From: an uncultured Prevotellaceae bacterium
GTDB lineage: Bacteria > Bacteroidota > Bacteroidia > Bacteroidales > Bacteroidaceae
Assembly (NCBI GenBank): GCA_902781315.1
Contig: CACZIT010000020.1
Location: 1-64,000, forward strand
Direction: 5' to 3'
DNA length: 64,000 nt
Position numbers and translations under genes: made by a program. Below the pieces are notes generated by a model, which made no database searches, was not told the DNA's origin, and was given only the letters and a program-made list of their open reading frames with translations. Below, piece by piece: positions 17,332 to 24,821 of the stretch (its first letter is position 1; every line of letters begins with the position of its first letter).

Positions 17332-17826
17332 TTATCGTTTGAATGATGTATTGCTCATCTTCTGCTTTATGTCATCCAACGACTGTACGACAGGCTTCGA
17401 TGGTAAGGGGGATGCTATGGTTATATTGCCTGCCTTGATTCGTGTATAATCAAGGATGGATATATCCAGCCCATTGCGCCTGGCAAATTTTATCATATGC
17501 CCCGTGCCACGGCTCTTTCCGTCCCAAAATGCAATTAGCGCGTCGGAACACTTTGCCATCTCTGCATTCCTTACCATACCTGCAGCCTTGCCAAGTAACC
17601 TCCATTTGGCGGGATGCAGTTCAAAGGGAAGCCTGAACTCATTCGCAAATCTTTCCCCAAGAGAATCTGCGCCACGGGCATGGCCGGAAACGATGATGAC
17701 CCTGTGTGTCTTCATCTTTTCCTGTAAGATGGAAAGGCAGTGCTCCCTCAACAGAGCATAGTCATTGAAGGAGCGGCTGCCAGCTATGATTACCCTATAG
17801 TCCGTCATAGAATTATCGTCAGTCAT
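17332..17826 (-). CDS. SLOG-family (YspA/DUF2493-like) protein
   Basis: A 164-residue protein with the SLOG nucleotide-binding fold: VIIAGSRSFNDY at the N-terminus, VIIVSGHARGADSLGERFA and the SRGTGHMIKFAR motif of the cpYpsA/YspA family. These proteins are thought to bind nucleotides or NAD-related ligands and are common on mobile elements. The start ATG 17826 overlaps the upstream OmpA gene by 8 bp (ATGACTGA), so the two are translationally coupled. No catalytic partner is evident. The protein ends in TSFKR. Confidence 0.75.
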   Translation of the reverse strand: MTDDNSMTDYRVIIAGSRSFNDYALLREHCLSILQEKMKTHRVIIVSGHARGADSLGERFANEFRLPFELHPAKWRLLGKAAGMVRNAEMAKCSDALIAFWDGKSRGTGHMIKFARRNGLDISILDYTRIKAGNITIASPLPSKPVVQSLDDIKQKMSNTSFKR

Positions 17827-19162
17827 TTAGTTTTTCCTCATCAATCTCCAGGTAGAGTGAAACCTTACTGTATCTGTTATCTTTGGGATTTGTGAAGTCG
17901 CTTATACCGCCAAGAGAAATGCCTTTCATCCTGTCTGTCGGTACGCCTCGTTTCTTCAGTTCTTTGGCGATGAACCTTGTTCGTTCCTTGCTTAGTGAAG
18001 AATTGCCGTTTTCTGAGCCAGTTGCACTGTCAGCAGCTCCAGCGATGTGTACCTTCAGGTTATGCTCAATAGCAACTTTTGCAAGTTCATCGAGATTGAT
18101 AAGCTGGGATTCATCCGTTAATTCCGCTTTGCCTAATTGGAAGAAGAAGTAGATAGGGATGTTCAGAATATTAGGCTGTGTTTCCAAAGCCTGGGGTATG
18201 GAAAAGGAGTTCATGCTTTTCAAGCGTGAACGAAGTGATAGTAATCCTCTGTAGTTGTTTTTCCCATTGCCACGGTCATCAAACAAGTAACCATATTTAT
18301 CCAAAAGGCCCTCTATTTCCAGTATCTTCTTCAGCTCATCAAGCGTCTTTTGGTCGATGTTATGTTGATTGCGGAGCATCTGATTGTCTTGTTCCAGTTG
18401 TCTGCTGTATGAAATAAGATAGTCATTCTGATTAATGTATGGCACAGCGTCGATGGCATGTTTCCATTTTGGGTTTCCTAAGTTCACACCGATACCCAAC
18501 GAAAGGGAGAGCATGTTGTCTCCCAACTTGCCCCGGTCACCGTTCCCATCGAAATCACGGAACGTGGAAAATCCTCCAAGTTCTCCAGATAGGAAGAACC
18601 TTTGGCTGACATGGTAACGTGAATGGATTCCATAGGTTAGCGCAAACTGCAAGTTTCGCAGCTTGCTGCCATCTGGTGACATCACGTTAGAACCGTGAGC
18701 CAGGCCAGCTCCGATGTATGGGGCAAAATCCCATTTTGGCATACTCTCTGAGGGACGACGGAACAGGTTGGCGATATTATACATAAGATCCGCATGTGCC
18801 AGCTGATAACTCATTTTTGCCAAGTCGCTGTTCTTGTACTTCAATCCCTGAAAGGCCACCCTTGCCCAAACATTTGGTGTGAACCACTTGCCAAGGTAGG
18901 CATTGAATGAAGGTGTAGTCCTGTCGAAGAAGTCACCACATCCCAGTGGTTTGCCGATGAATGCAGATGCGCCACCTTGGATTCCGAAGAACCAGTGCTG
19001 GCTAATCTTGCCGACTTGGACATAGTCGGTTGTCAGCGTCGGTGCCAGACGTTGTAAAAACGGGTTGTCAACTGAAGCCTGGTGAAGTGTGTCAACAGGC
19101 CATCCTTTTGCGCTTACAGTCATTGAGAGTGCAAGCATTGAGATCATCATTACTTTTTTCAT
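17819..19162 (-). CDS. Outer-membrane OmpA-family protein of the element
   Basis: A 447-residue protein with signal peptide (MKKVMMISMLALSMTVSAKG), an N-terminal outer-membrane beta-barrel (WFFGIQGGASAFIG, alternating strands to about residue 245), a short coiled segment (about 258-285) and a C-terminal OmpA domain that binds peptidoglycan (VHIAGAADSATGS, LSKERTRFIAKEL, GGISDFTNPKDNRYSKVSL). It could anchor or support the transfer machinery or mating contacts in the outer membrane. It lies downstream of the relaxase, separated by a 9-bp repeat array. OmpA proteins in Bacteroidales elements are known; a specific role here is inference. Confidence 0.82.
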   Translation of the reverse strand: MKKVMMISMLALSMTVSAKGWPVDTLHQASVDNPFLQRLAPTLTTDYVQVGKISQHWFFGIQGGASAFIGKPLGCGDFFDRTTPSFNAYLGKWFTPNVWARVAFQGLKYKNSDLAKMSYQLAHADLMYNIANLFRRPSESMPKWDFAPYIGAGLAHGSNVMSPDGSKLRNLQFALTYGIHSRYHVSQRFFLSGELGGFSTFRDFDGNGDRGKLGDNMLSLSLGIGVNLGNPKWKHAIDAVPYINQNDYLISYSRQLEQDNQMLRNQHNIDQKTLDELKKILEIEGLLDKYGYLFDDRGNGKNNYRGLLSLRSRLKSMNSFSIPQALETQPNILNIPIYFFFQLGKAELTDESQLINLDELAKVAIEHNLKVHIAGAADSATGSENGNSSLSKERTRFIAKELKKRGVPTDRMKGISLGGISDFTNPKDNRYSKVSLYLEIDEEKLND

Positions 19163-19179
19163 TGTTTACTTGTTTTGTT

Positions 19180-19230
19180 ATTACTAATGTTACTGATATT
19201 ATTCATATTACTTGTATTACCGATATTATC
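19180..19230 (-). repeat. 9-bp-period AGTAAYNNN array, site C (six units)
   Basis: Read on the minus strand, six hexamers (GATAAT, GGTAAT, AGTAAT, AATAAT, AGTAAC, AGTAAT) are spaced exactly 9 bp (plus-strand starts 19225, 19216, 19207, 19198, 19189, 19180). The first overlaps the relaxase stop codon. Clearest of the five arrays. Confidence 0.75.
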
Positions 19231-20680
19231 GCCCTCGTTTGATTTTTCTTCCCGATGGTTTCATCATGGCTGCCGACTGAGCAATACATTTCATCCACCA
19301 TCTTTCGTCATCATCGTCCTTGTCGCGTCCCCAGCCAGTCAGATTTCCACCACCTCCGCCACCATGAGACACGGCATAATCCGTAGCGGCTTTGACATAT
19401 CGCAAGGCAAGTAGCAGGGCACAGTTGATGACATCCTTCGAGTTTTCTGTCAACTCAACGAAACCGGACTCCTGAAGGATTTCCTTTTGCTTTTCACTGA
19501 GTGTAGGCTTCAGAGGCTCTATTGTTTCCATCAGCATCTTTTGGTAGGTGATGTTCATATTTGCTTTAAGGTATGCAGCCTCCTTATCTATGTCGTCGCC
19601 CCAGCTCTCTTCAGCGCGTCGATGTTCTGACTGTAAGGCCGTCAGTCGCTGCTTAGTCAAGGCAATCTCGTTGTTTGTCTCGTCAACAGTGCGTTGTCTT
19701 TCTGCGATTTTCTGGTTGATGTCCATCAGTTCCTTTCTCAGCTCTTGCATCTTCTTGGCGAGTTGTTCGTTGTCTTGTCCTTCCTGCCCGAATTGACGTG
19801 CGATTAGTTCTATTTCCTCATTGACTTTTTCTTTTCGAGCCTGTAAGTTTGCAATCATTGTTGAGAGACTTTTCACCTTGATTTCCATGCGGTGTATTTG
19901 TCTTTCAAGTCCTTCTTTCGTATACTCCAATGACTGAACCTCCCTGACCAGATCACGTTTGTATTCCTCTGTTGAACGATGTTTTGCACCAGTTTCAGCC
20001 ATATTGCTGCCACGTTCCAAGCCCCAATGCTTGTTCACTTCTTCATATAGGGCATCGTGCCGTTCTCTTAGTGATGCGCTTTCCTCTGCAGGGTTCTTGC
20101 CAAATACGCTAGTCCAGGAGATTTTATTTTTCTCTTCATCTACAGGGATGACTGTACAATGACAATGTGGGTTAGTTTCGTCCAGATGTACATAGAAGCT
20201 GACTATGTTATCTTCACCAAAACGCTTTGCGACAAAGTTATATACCTCAACAGCCCATTTTTCAATGTCATTACTTCTTGTCAGGTGCGAGTTGTCTGCT
20301 CCTTTTGTGAAATCAACCTCCTGGTTTCCGAAGGCTATCTCCAACATGCGGTCTCGGCTTCCTCCGAAAATCATCTGAGCAAGAATACGTTGTTTCCTCC
20401 TTACATCCTTTCTGGCGTTTGGATTTTTGATACCACGAGCCGACAAGTTTTCATTCATCTTTTGTTGGATGGATTTTGAAGTGTCAATAGGCTGCACCTT
20501 GCCGCCTTTTGTCACTTCAAAGTTCAAGTGAGCCCTTGAAGGGTCATAGTTTGCCAAGCTGTCCTTGGCTTTCTTGTCCCAAAGATTATTCGTCCATTTA
20601 CGCTGCTGTTCGTTGCTCTCAGCATTGCTGATGCCGTCTGTATTCGAGCGCATGTCCATCACCTGCTTTCTTTCTCCCAT
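19226..20680 (-). CDS. MobV-family (Pre/Mob) conjugative relaxase
   Basis: A 484-residue relaxase that should nick oriT and lead the strand into the recipient. The MobV metal-binding motif is clear: HLDETNPHCH at about 165-174. An upstream motif with NYDPSRAHLNF fits the family's Tyr/Asn motif. The relaxase domain (about 1-215) is followed by a long coiled coil (about 235-365) and a Gly-rich, Arg-rich end (GGGGGGN, GRKIKRGR). MobV is usual on small mobilisable plasmids and is known in Bacteroides elements; here it serves an apparently self-transmissible element. The candidate oriT hairpin lies about 65-100 bp upstream. Confidence 0.88.
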   Translation of the reverse strand: MGERKQVMDMRSNTDGISNAESNEQQRKWTNNLWDKKAKDSLANYDPSRAHLNFEVTKGGKVQPIDTSKSIQQKMNENLSARGIKNPNARKDVRRKQRILAQMIFGGSRDRMLEIAFGNQEVDFTKGADNSHLTRSNDIEKWAVEVYNFVAKRFGEDNIVSFYVHLDETNPHCHCTVIPVDEEKNKISWTSVFGKNPAEESASLRERHDALYEEVNKHWGLERGSNMAETGAKHRSTEEYKRDLVREVQSLEYTKEGLERQIHRMEIKVKSLSTMIANLQARKEKVNEEIELIARQFGQEGQDNEQLAKKMQELRKELMDINQKIAERQRTVDETNNEIALTKQRLTALQSEHRRAEESWGDDIDKEAAYLKANMNITYQKMLMETIEPLKPTLSEKQKEILQESGFVELTENSKDVINCALLLALRYVKAATDYAVSHGGGGGGNLTGWGRDKDDDDERWWMKCIAQSAAMMKPSGRKIKRGR

Positions 20681-20744
20681 ATGACTGATGTTTTTATAAT
20701 AATCTGCCTGAGCTTGCTCCCCGTAGGAACTCCTTTGGAGAGGC

Positions 20745-20782
20745 AGCCTAATGTGTTAACGGAAGTTAACTCTAATTAGGCT
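20745..20782. other. Candidate oriT inverted repeat upstream of the relaxase
   Basis: AGCCTAAT (20745-20752) pairs with ATTAGGCT (20775-20782); inside lie two GTTAAC sites (20755-20760 and 20765-20770). MobV oriT hairpins commonly sit just upstream of the mob gene. A terminator is less likely because no T run follows on the minus strand. Confidence 0.45.
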
Positions 20783-20789
20783 TAGAGTT

Positions 20790-21203
20790 TTAGGGCTGCG
20801 AATGTTGCGATGCAAGCATCGGTTCTGTAGTGGGGTGGGTGGTGGTAAAATCCGTATGGCTGCCAGCTATCATCGTGCTTTCGTCTGTAAGAGACAGCGC
20901 AAAAGCATTGACATGTTTTTTCTTGATGATGACAGACATGGCTTCAAGCCCTTCAATAAATTTCTGAACTGTCGGTCTGCTCCAGTGCCATGTCTTGGCC
21001 AGTTCGGTATATCTGACTAAATATTCTTGATATGCCGAAGAAGGTTTGCCGCAATCTTCCACATCCGAATCCAGGATGTGTTCCACTAACCAGACAAAGG
21101 CATCATAACGTGAAAACTTATGATTCTCCTGAGTCTTCAGGAAAGAAACCAGTCCGCTGTCAAGTTTCAAGGACAGGTTGGTTCTATTTGTATTCTCTTT
21201 CAT
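20790..21203 (-). CDS. Small winged-helix protein, likely mobilisation accessory
   Basis: A 137-residue protein upstream of the relaxase in the same orientation. The central part (FSRYDAFVWLVEHI, then YTELAKTWHWSRPTVQKFIEGLEAMSVI) looks like a winged-helix DNA-binding domain of the kind found in plasmid replication and mobilisation proteins. The C-terminal 30 residues are Ser/Thr/His-rich and probably unstructured. Its place next to the candidate oriT suggests a relaxosome or regulatory role. No family name is certain. Confidence 0.6.
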   Translation of the reverse strand: MKENTNRTNLSLKLDSGLVSFLKTQENHKFSRYDAFVWLVEHILDSDVEDCGKPSSAYQEYLVRYTELAKTWHWSRPTVQKFIEGLEAMSVIIKKKHVNAFALSLTDESTMIAGSHTDFTTTHPTTEPMLASQHSQP

Positions 21204-21249
21204 TGGATGAATCGTATTTGAGTTTTACACATGAATGTCATTACAAATT

Positions 21250-21738
21250 TTATTTGAAATAAGCATCGATGAATTTCTTATCTACATCCGCTTCATTGGC
21301 ATGATCGTCATAAAACTTCTCCATACCATCAGAAGGATAGAAGTATGAGAATTCCAGAATGAAAGCCAGCGTTATGGCCAAAGATAATAGATGGGGGATA
21401 AAGGGAATGATAAGACAAACCAACGTTATGCACCACCGTAGATAATGCTTTCTACGTATTGTCAAAAGTGTCTTTATGCAGTTCTTGGTGAACGACAGGA
21501 ATATGATTATGGCGATTGGCGGAATTATTCCCCAATCTTTTGGATATACGGCATAGTGTATTGTAATATAAAAGACGAGGAGTACGACAAGAATGTTTGC
21601 CGGTACTCTCTTTGATTCCGGATCGGTTATCATATGCAGACAGATTCTGACCACGAGAGGACTGTACCTGTTATAGATAAGAACAGGAAGTAATACCAGT
21701 AATACGGGAAATATGAAGAATACTACTTTTGCTGTCAT
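21250..21738 (-). CDS. Unknown multi-pass membrane protein
   Basis: A 162-residue hydrophobic protein with four or five predicted membrane helices (VVFFIFPVLLVLLPVLIY, NILVVLLVFYITIHYAV, IIPPIAIIIFLSF and a pair around 105-130) and an acidic C-terminal tail (FYDDHANEADVDKKFIDAYFK). I do not recognise a family. It lies in a run of short unknown genes between the mobilisation genes and the lipoprotein gene, all on the minus strand. Confidence 0.6.
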   Translation of the reverse strand: MTAKVVFFIFPVLLVLLPVLIYNRYSPLVVRICLHMITDPESKRVPANILVVLLVFYITIHYAVYPKDWGIIPPIAIIIFLSFTKNCIKTLLTIRRKHYLRWCITLVCLIIPFIPHLLSLAITLAFILEFSYFYPSDGMEKFYDDHANEADVDKKFIDAYFK

Positions 21739-21746
21739 TGTATAAT

Positions 21747-21770
21747 GATAATATGAGTAATATGTATAAT
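21747..21770 (+). repeat. 9-bp-period AGTAAYNNN array, site D
   Basis: On the plus strand GATAAT, AGTAAT and TATAAT start at 21747, 21756 and 21765, 9 bp apart with ATG or ATC triplets between. Here the motif reads opposite to the flanking genes, so the array is not a translated or strand-bound signal. Confidence 0.5.
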
Positions 21771-21775
21771 ATCAC

Positions 21776-22159
21776 CTAACCGTTCTCCAGATAGATGTCG
21801 TAGGCTGTTTTGACAAGTTTCAGCTTCAGGGCTTGGAAAGATGCCCTGCGAACTATAACTTCGATGTCAAACAGTGTCGGCTCACACTTGTCAATCCGCT
21901 GTGCAAAATCCATGTCTCTTCGAGCAATCTTTTTGATAATCCTGTCGATGTCGTTTTCATAGATATTCCATATACTGCGATTGATGTGGTTCTTTGGTCG
22001 GTTTGTCACCATGATATTGAGAACGAGGCAGGTTGACTTTACAAGTTTGTCACCTTGCTGAGTCATATACTGCCTCCTCACTCGTGGTATAACGGCACGG
22101 TATTTCGTGCTGTTGGAGTTGATGATGTCGGCTATCTTATATAACAGTTCGGCTCTCAT
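21776..22159 (-). CDS. Unknown protein, coupled to upstream gene
   Basis: A 127-residue protein starting at ATG 22159, which shares one base with the upstream stop (TAATG), so re-initiation is likely. A longer reading from TTG 22171 would sit within the upstream gene. The sequence is basic (RAVIPRVRRQYMTQQGD, IDRIIKKIARRDMDF) with no signal peptide or membrane segment. No family recognised. It is probably co-expressed with the next gene, and the pair may form a complex or act in sequence; this is inference from coupling only. Confidence 0.5.
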   Translation of the reverse strand: MRAELLYKIADIINSNSTKYRAVIPRVRRQYMTQQGDKLVKSTCLVLNIMVTNRPKNHINRSIWNIYENDIDRIIKKIARRDMDFAQRIDKCEPTLFDIEVIVRRASFQALKLKLVKTAYDIYLENG

Positions 22160-22611
22160 TATAGGGTGCAAAACAAAGCCAATAGTTCAGAGACCTCCAT
22201 TGCCTGGATAAAGTCGAAACTAACGGCATGGGATTTCAGGTCGGATTCGAGTTCGCTTTCCATCGTATCAAGCGAATCGTACAATGTCACGTTCAGGCCA
22301 TCTACAAATTCACGCTCATCTGATACTATGTTGAATTTAAACATGGAGTTTGATGCTTTGGAACTCGCAAAGAAACAACAGTGATGGATCCTTGGATTAT
22401 CCTTGCTTGTGCCGTGATACAGCAGCTTCAGTTCCATCCCATCGTCTATTTCATCCATTACGATGCTGATAGGTAATCGTTCTTCCAGCGAGAAGAACAG
22501 AATGCCGGAATCATCTGTGATGTCCGTTTCGTCTGGGCCATTATTCCTAATCAATTTGGGAAGCATTAACGGTACCAATGCCATGAACTTGGATATTTCT
22601 TCTTTAATCAT
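22159..22611 (-). CDS. Unknown acidic protein, coupled to downstream gene
   Basis: A 150-residue acidic cytosolic protein (DETDITDDSGILFFSLEERLP) with alternating strands and a C-terminal helix (FIQAMEVSELLALFCTL). No recognised family. Its stop overlaps the start of the next gene by one base. An acidic protein coupled to a basic one raises the possibility of a pair that bind each other, but the sequence shows no toxin or antitoxin family marks. Confidence 0.5.
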   Translation of the reverse strand: MIKEEISKFMALVPLMLPKLIRNNGPDETDITDDSGILFFSLEERLPISIVMDEIDDGMELKLLYHGTSKDNPRIHHCCFFASSKASNSMFKFNIVSDEREFVDGLNVTLYDSLDTMESELESDLKSHAVSFDFIQAMEVSELLALFCTL

Positions 22612-22622
22612 AGTAGTATAAA

Positions 22623-23720
22623 TTATAAAGTGAGTACATACATTTTCAGTAATTGCTGAGGAAGCAAGTAGTTCAATGCACGTTGGTCAATGTCAAATGT
22701 CTTTGCAAATTTTGTTGACTTTGGCAGTTGTGATATGACGTAGTTGAACTGGCTGCGTTCTTGGGGGGTAAGTGTAGCGATTGAAAACTGGTCAATGCTA
22801 ATAAAAGGCTGAATGATCATCCATAGATAGGCGTTCCCTTGTGCCTTACTTTTCATCTGTTGGTGGTTAATGTCCGAGATGCAAGCCGTAGAGTTCTGTA
22901 GCAATCTTCGTACTGTCCTCATCGACATATATACCATAGCATCACGGGCTTTAATCTTACCTTCTTTTGCGGCAATGAATATATTCCGGCAAATACTTTC
23001 CGTTTCCTGTGTAATATCGGCCAGAGGTTCCTTGTCCATATCGTATAGATGGGCTAAGAATGATCGAAACATAATGTCCTCCTTGCCGATAAAGTCAAGC
23101 ATATCATTTTTCGTGTTGATTCCTTTCAGTTTTGTGTCTTTAAGCAGTTTCCTGTAATTGCTAAGAATGCTTGCCTTGTCACTCTCTAACAGCGGAATAC
23201 TATCCAGTTTCAGGAAAAAGGGTTGTGCCTCGTTGACTGCTCCTTGAAGTTCCTTGTCATCATGGAACACTGATGTCTGTTCTTTAATCTTCAACACATC
23301 CTCATAGGAATAACGCCATGTTTCTGTAAGGCGTAGAAACTCAAATCGAATTGAGTCATGGATTGCTGTGAATCTTTCTGCACAATTATTATCTTTCAGA
23401 AAGACAGAATCCCGCATAAGATAATGAAAGACAGTATCGGAGGTTGCCCTCCACTTGTTAGCTTCTTTGCAGAAAATAGCCGTGTTGGATGTCTTCATGT
23501 CCTTCAAACTACCTAAATAAGTCTGATAGACCTTTAATGCATCCTCAGAAGACTGAAAGTCAAGGGTGTCATCATCTGAACATGACATACATGTTGGCAA
23601 AACAATCCACACGATAAATAATGGCAGAAGAGTGTGATGAAGCATGCTCTTTGCCTCAATTTCATGTGACAAGATGCAATGTGTTATTTGCAACTTCAAT
23701 GTTTGTATTCTTTTCTTCAT
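22623..23720 (-). CDS. Probable lipoprotein of the element, unknown function
   Basis: A 365-residue protein. A hydrophobic segment ends in a lipobox-like sequence (LPTCMSCSDDD) at about residues 42-51, suggesting a lipoprotein. It is preceded by an unusually long charged N-terminus; Met at 23645 would give a normal signal peptide, but a TAATTTTG promoter element close to 23,750 and the A-rich stretch before 23720 also allow the longer form. The mature part is helical and has no family I recognise. First gene of the minus-strand run from 23,720 to 16,374, divergent from the recombinase-like gene. Confidence 0.6.
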   Translation of the reverse strand: MKKRIQTLKLQITHCILSHEIEAKSMLHHTLLPLFIVWIVLPTCMSCSDDDTLDFQSSEDALKVYQTYLGSLKDMKTSNTAIFCKEANKWRATSDTVFHYLMRDSVFLKDNNCAERFTAIHDSIRFEFLRLTETWRYSYEDVLKIKEQTSVFHDDKELQGAVNEAQPFFLKLDSIPLLESDKASILSNYRKLLKDTKLKGINTKNDMLDFIGKEDIMFRSFLAHLYDMDKEPLADITQETESICRNIFIAAKEGKIKARDAMVYMSMRTVRRLLQNSTACISDINHQQMKSKAQGNAYLWMIIQPFISIDQFSIATLTPQERSQFNYVISQLPKSTKFAKTFDIDQRALNYLLPQQLLKMYVLTL

Positions 23721-23949
23721 AAAATCTCTTTATTTCTTTTGGGGTGCAAAATTACAACATTTTCCTCAAAATCTTGTTTTGTATGCTCATTATTTTAATT
23801 GTTGGTATCGTTTTTCTGAGAAGTAGAACCAAATAGAACCAAATTGCATCTCAATTTAGTCAAAACTGCGTTAAATTCACTAAATAAAGGATTTAATAAA
23901 AATAATTGTATTACCTTTGCGGTGTTCATTTAATGAATATCGGAGCAAT
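23721..23949. promoter_or_regulatory. Divergent promoter region
   Basis: A TAATTTTG element on the minus strand near 23,750 fits the lipoprotein gene, and TACCTTTG on the plus strand (about 23,912-23,919) fits the recombinase-like gene. These match the Bacteroidota -7 consensus TAnnTTTG. The space between is A+T-rich with no ORF and includes short AACCAAATAGAACC direct repeats near 23,826. Confidence 0.5.
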
Positions 23950-24561
23950 ATGGAGTATATAGGCTATGTAAATACTGCTTATTATATTGAGCAATTAGAA
24001 GCGTTTGTTTTATCTATGAAACAAATGCCTTGCTCTTTCATTTACTATGACGAGAAAGGCAATGGGCAACGTCAGAATTGGAAATTGTTCATTAGCAGTT
24101 TGAATAGCAATGACACGGCTGTTCTGGTTTCGTTTGATAATGCTTTCTGCAATTTCAACGAAATGATGTTCTTCCTGAAGCTGTGCGCCAGTAAGAATAT
24201 CAGAATAATATCCCTGAAAGATTCATTAGACACCTCTGATGTATTTTTTCCGAAAGTGAGTACCCAGAACACGCTTAATGTCATTGCGAGCATGACAGTT
24301 ACAAAAGGGCAGGCTGCTTTTGATGATTTCCAGGCCGAACTGTTGTCTGATAAGTTCCATGAGAAGAAACTGAAAAAGTACAGGATGGTCATCAATATGT
24401 ATAATGCCGGTTATAGTATAAAGGAAATCATGTCTCGCACGGGGTATCATGGGAAAAGTAATATCTACAGGATTCTTCACATGTTCAACGTGGAGCTAGA
24501 GTACCCAACGATGGTACGTTCTAAGCAGCCAGGCGTAGGTGTTATTATGCGAAATCTTTAA
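23950..24561 (+). CDS. Serine-recombinase homologue lacking catalytic residues
   Basis: A 203-residue protein starting at ATG 23950; the in-frame TTG at 23917 lies in the promoter. The fold pattern follows small resolvases: EYIGYVNTAYYIEQLEAF, then VLVSFDNAFCNFNEMMFFLK and NIRIISLKDSLDT, and a C-terminal HTH (AGYSIKEIMSRTGYHGKSN). The nucleophilic Ser of the usual VST motif is replaced (NTAYY), and the Arg of the DRLxR motif is absent (FDNAF). It is therefore probably a DNA-binding regulator or a structural partner rather than a recombinase. First of a three-gene + operon with a membrane protein and a topoisomerase. Confidence 0.65.
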   Translation: MEYIGYVNTAYYIEQLEAFVLSMKQMPCSFIYYDEKGNGQRQNWKLFISSLNSNDTAVLVSFDNAFCNFNEMMFFLKLCASKNIRIISLKDSLDTSDVFFPKVSTQNTLNVIASMTVTKGQAAFDDFQAELLSDKFHEKKLKKYRMVINMYNAGYSIKEIMSRTGYHGKSNIYRILHMFNVELEYPTMVRSKQPGVGVIMRNL

Positions 24562-24572
24562 TCGTTTATTAT

Positions 24573-24821
24573 ATGACAAAGTTGCGTCTCAGTAAGAAGG
24601 GTTTTTATCTCTTCAACATTTCACTCTTGATAGTAGGGTTAATCATTACAGGAGTTGGGGCTGCCAATCTCCTGTCAGGGCAAGTGCTTTCACCACATGC
24701 CATGTTCAAGCTATGGGTGGTCATAATCACTTTTTTCTTTGTAGCCATCCTTGCTTTAATCTGGCTGCTACTTGATATGATTTCATTTATTGTCAATCAC
24801 TATAAAAGCAAGAAGTCATGA
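24573..24821 (+). CDS. Small two-helix membrane protein
   Basis: An 82-residue protein with two membrane helices (FNISLLIVGLIITGVGAANLL and LWVVIITFFFVAILALIWLL) and a basic tail (NHYKSKKS). No family recognised. Its stop overlaps the topoisomerase start as ATGA, indicating translational coupling. Small membrane proteins next to topB genes occur on Bacteroidales elements, but I cannot assign a role. Confidence 0.6.
   Translation: MTKLRLSKKGFYLFNISLLIVGLIITGVGAANLLSGQVLSPHAMFKLWVVIITFFFVAILALIWLLLDMISFIVNHYKSKKS

Noticed and set aside
21776-22611. Toxin-antitoxin pair
   Set aside because: The acidic/basic coupled pair is suggestive, but neither protein shows a toxin or antitoxin family motif.
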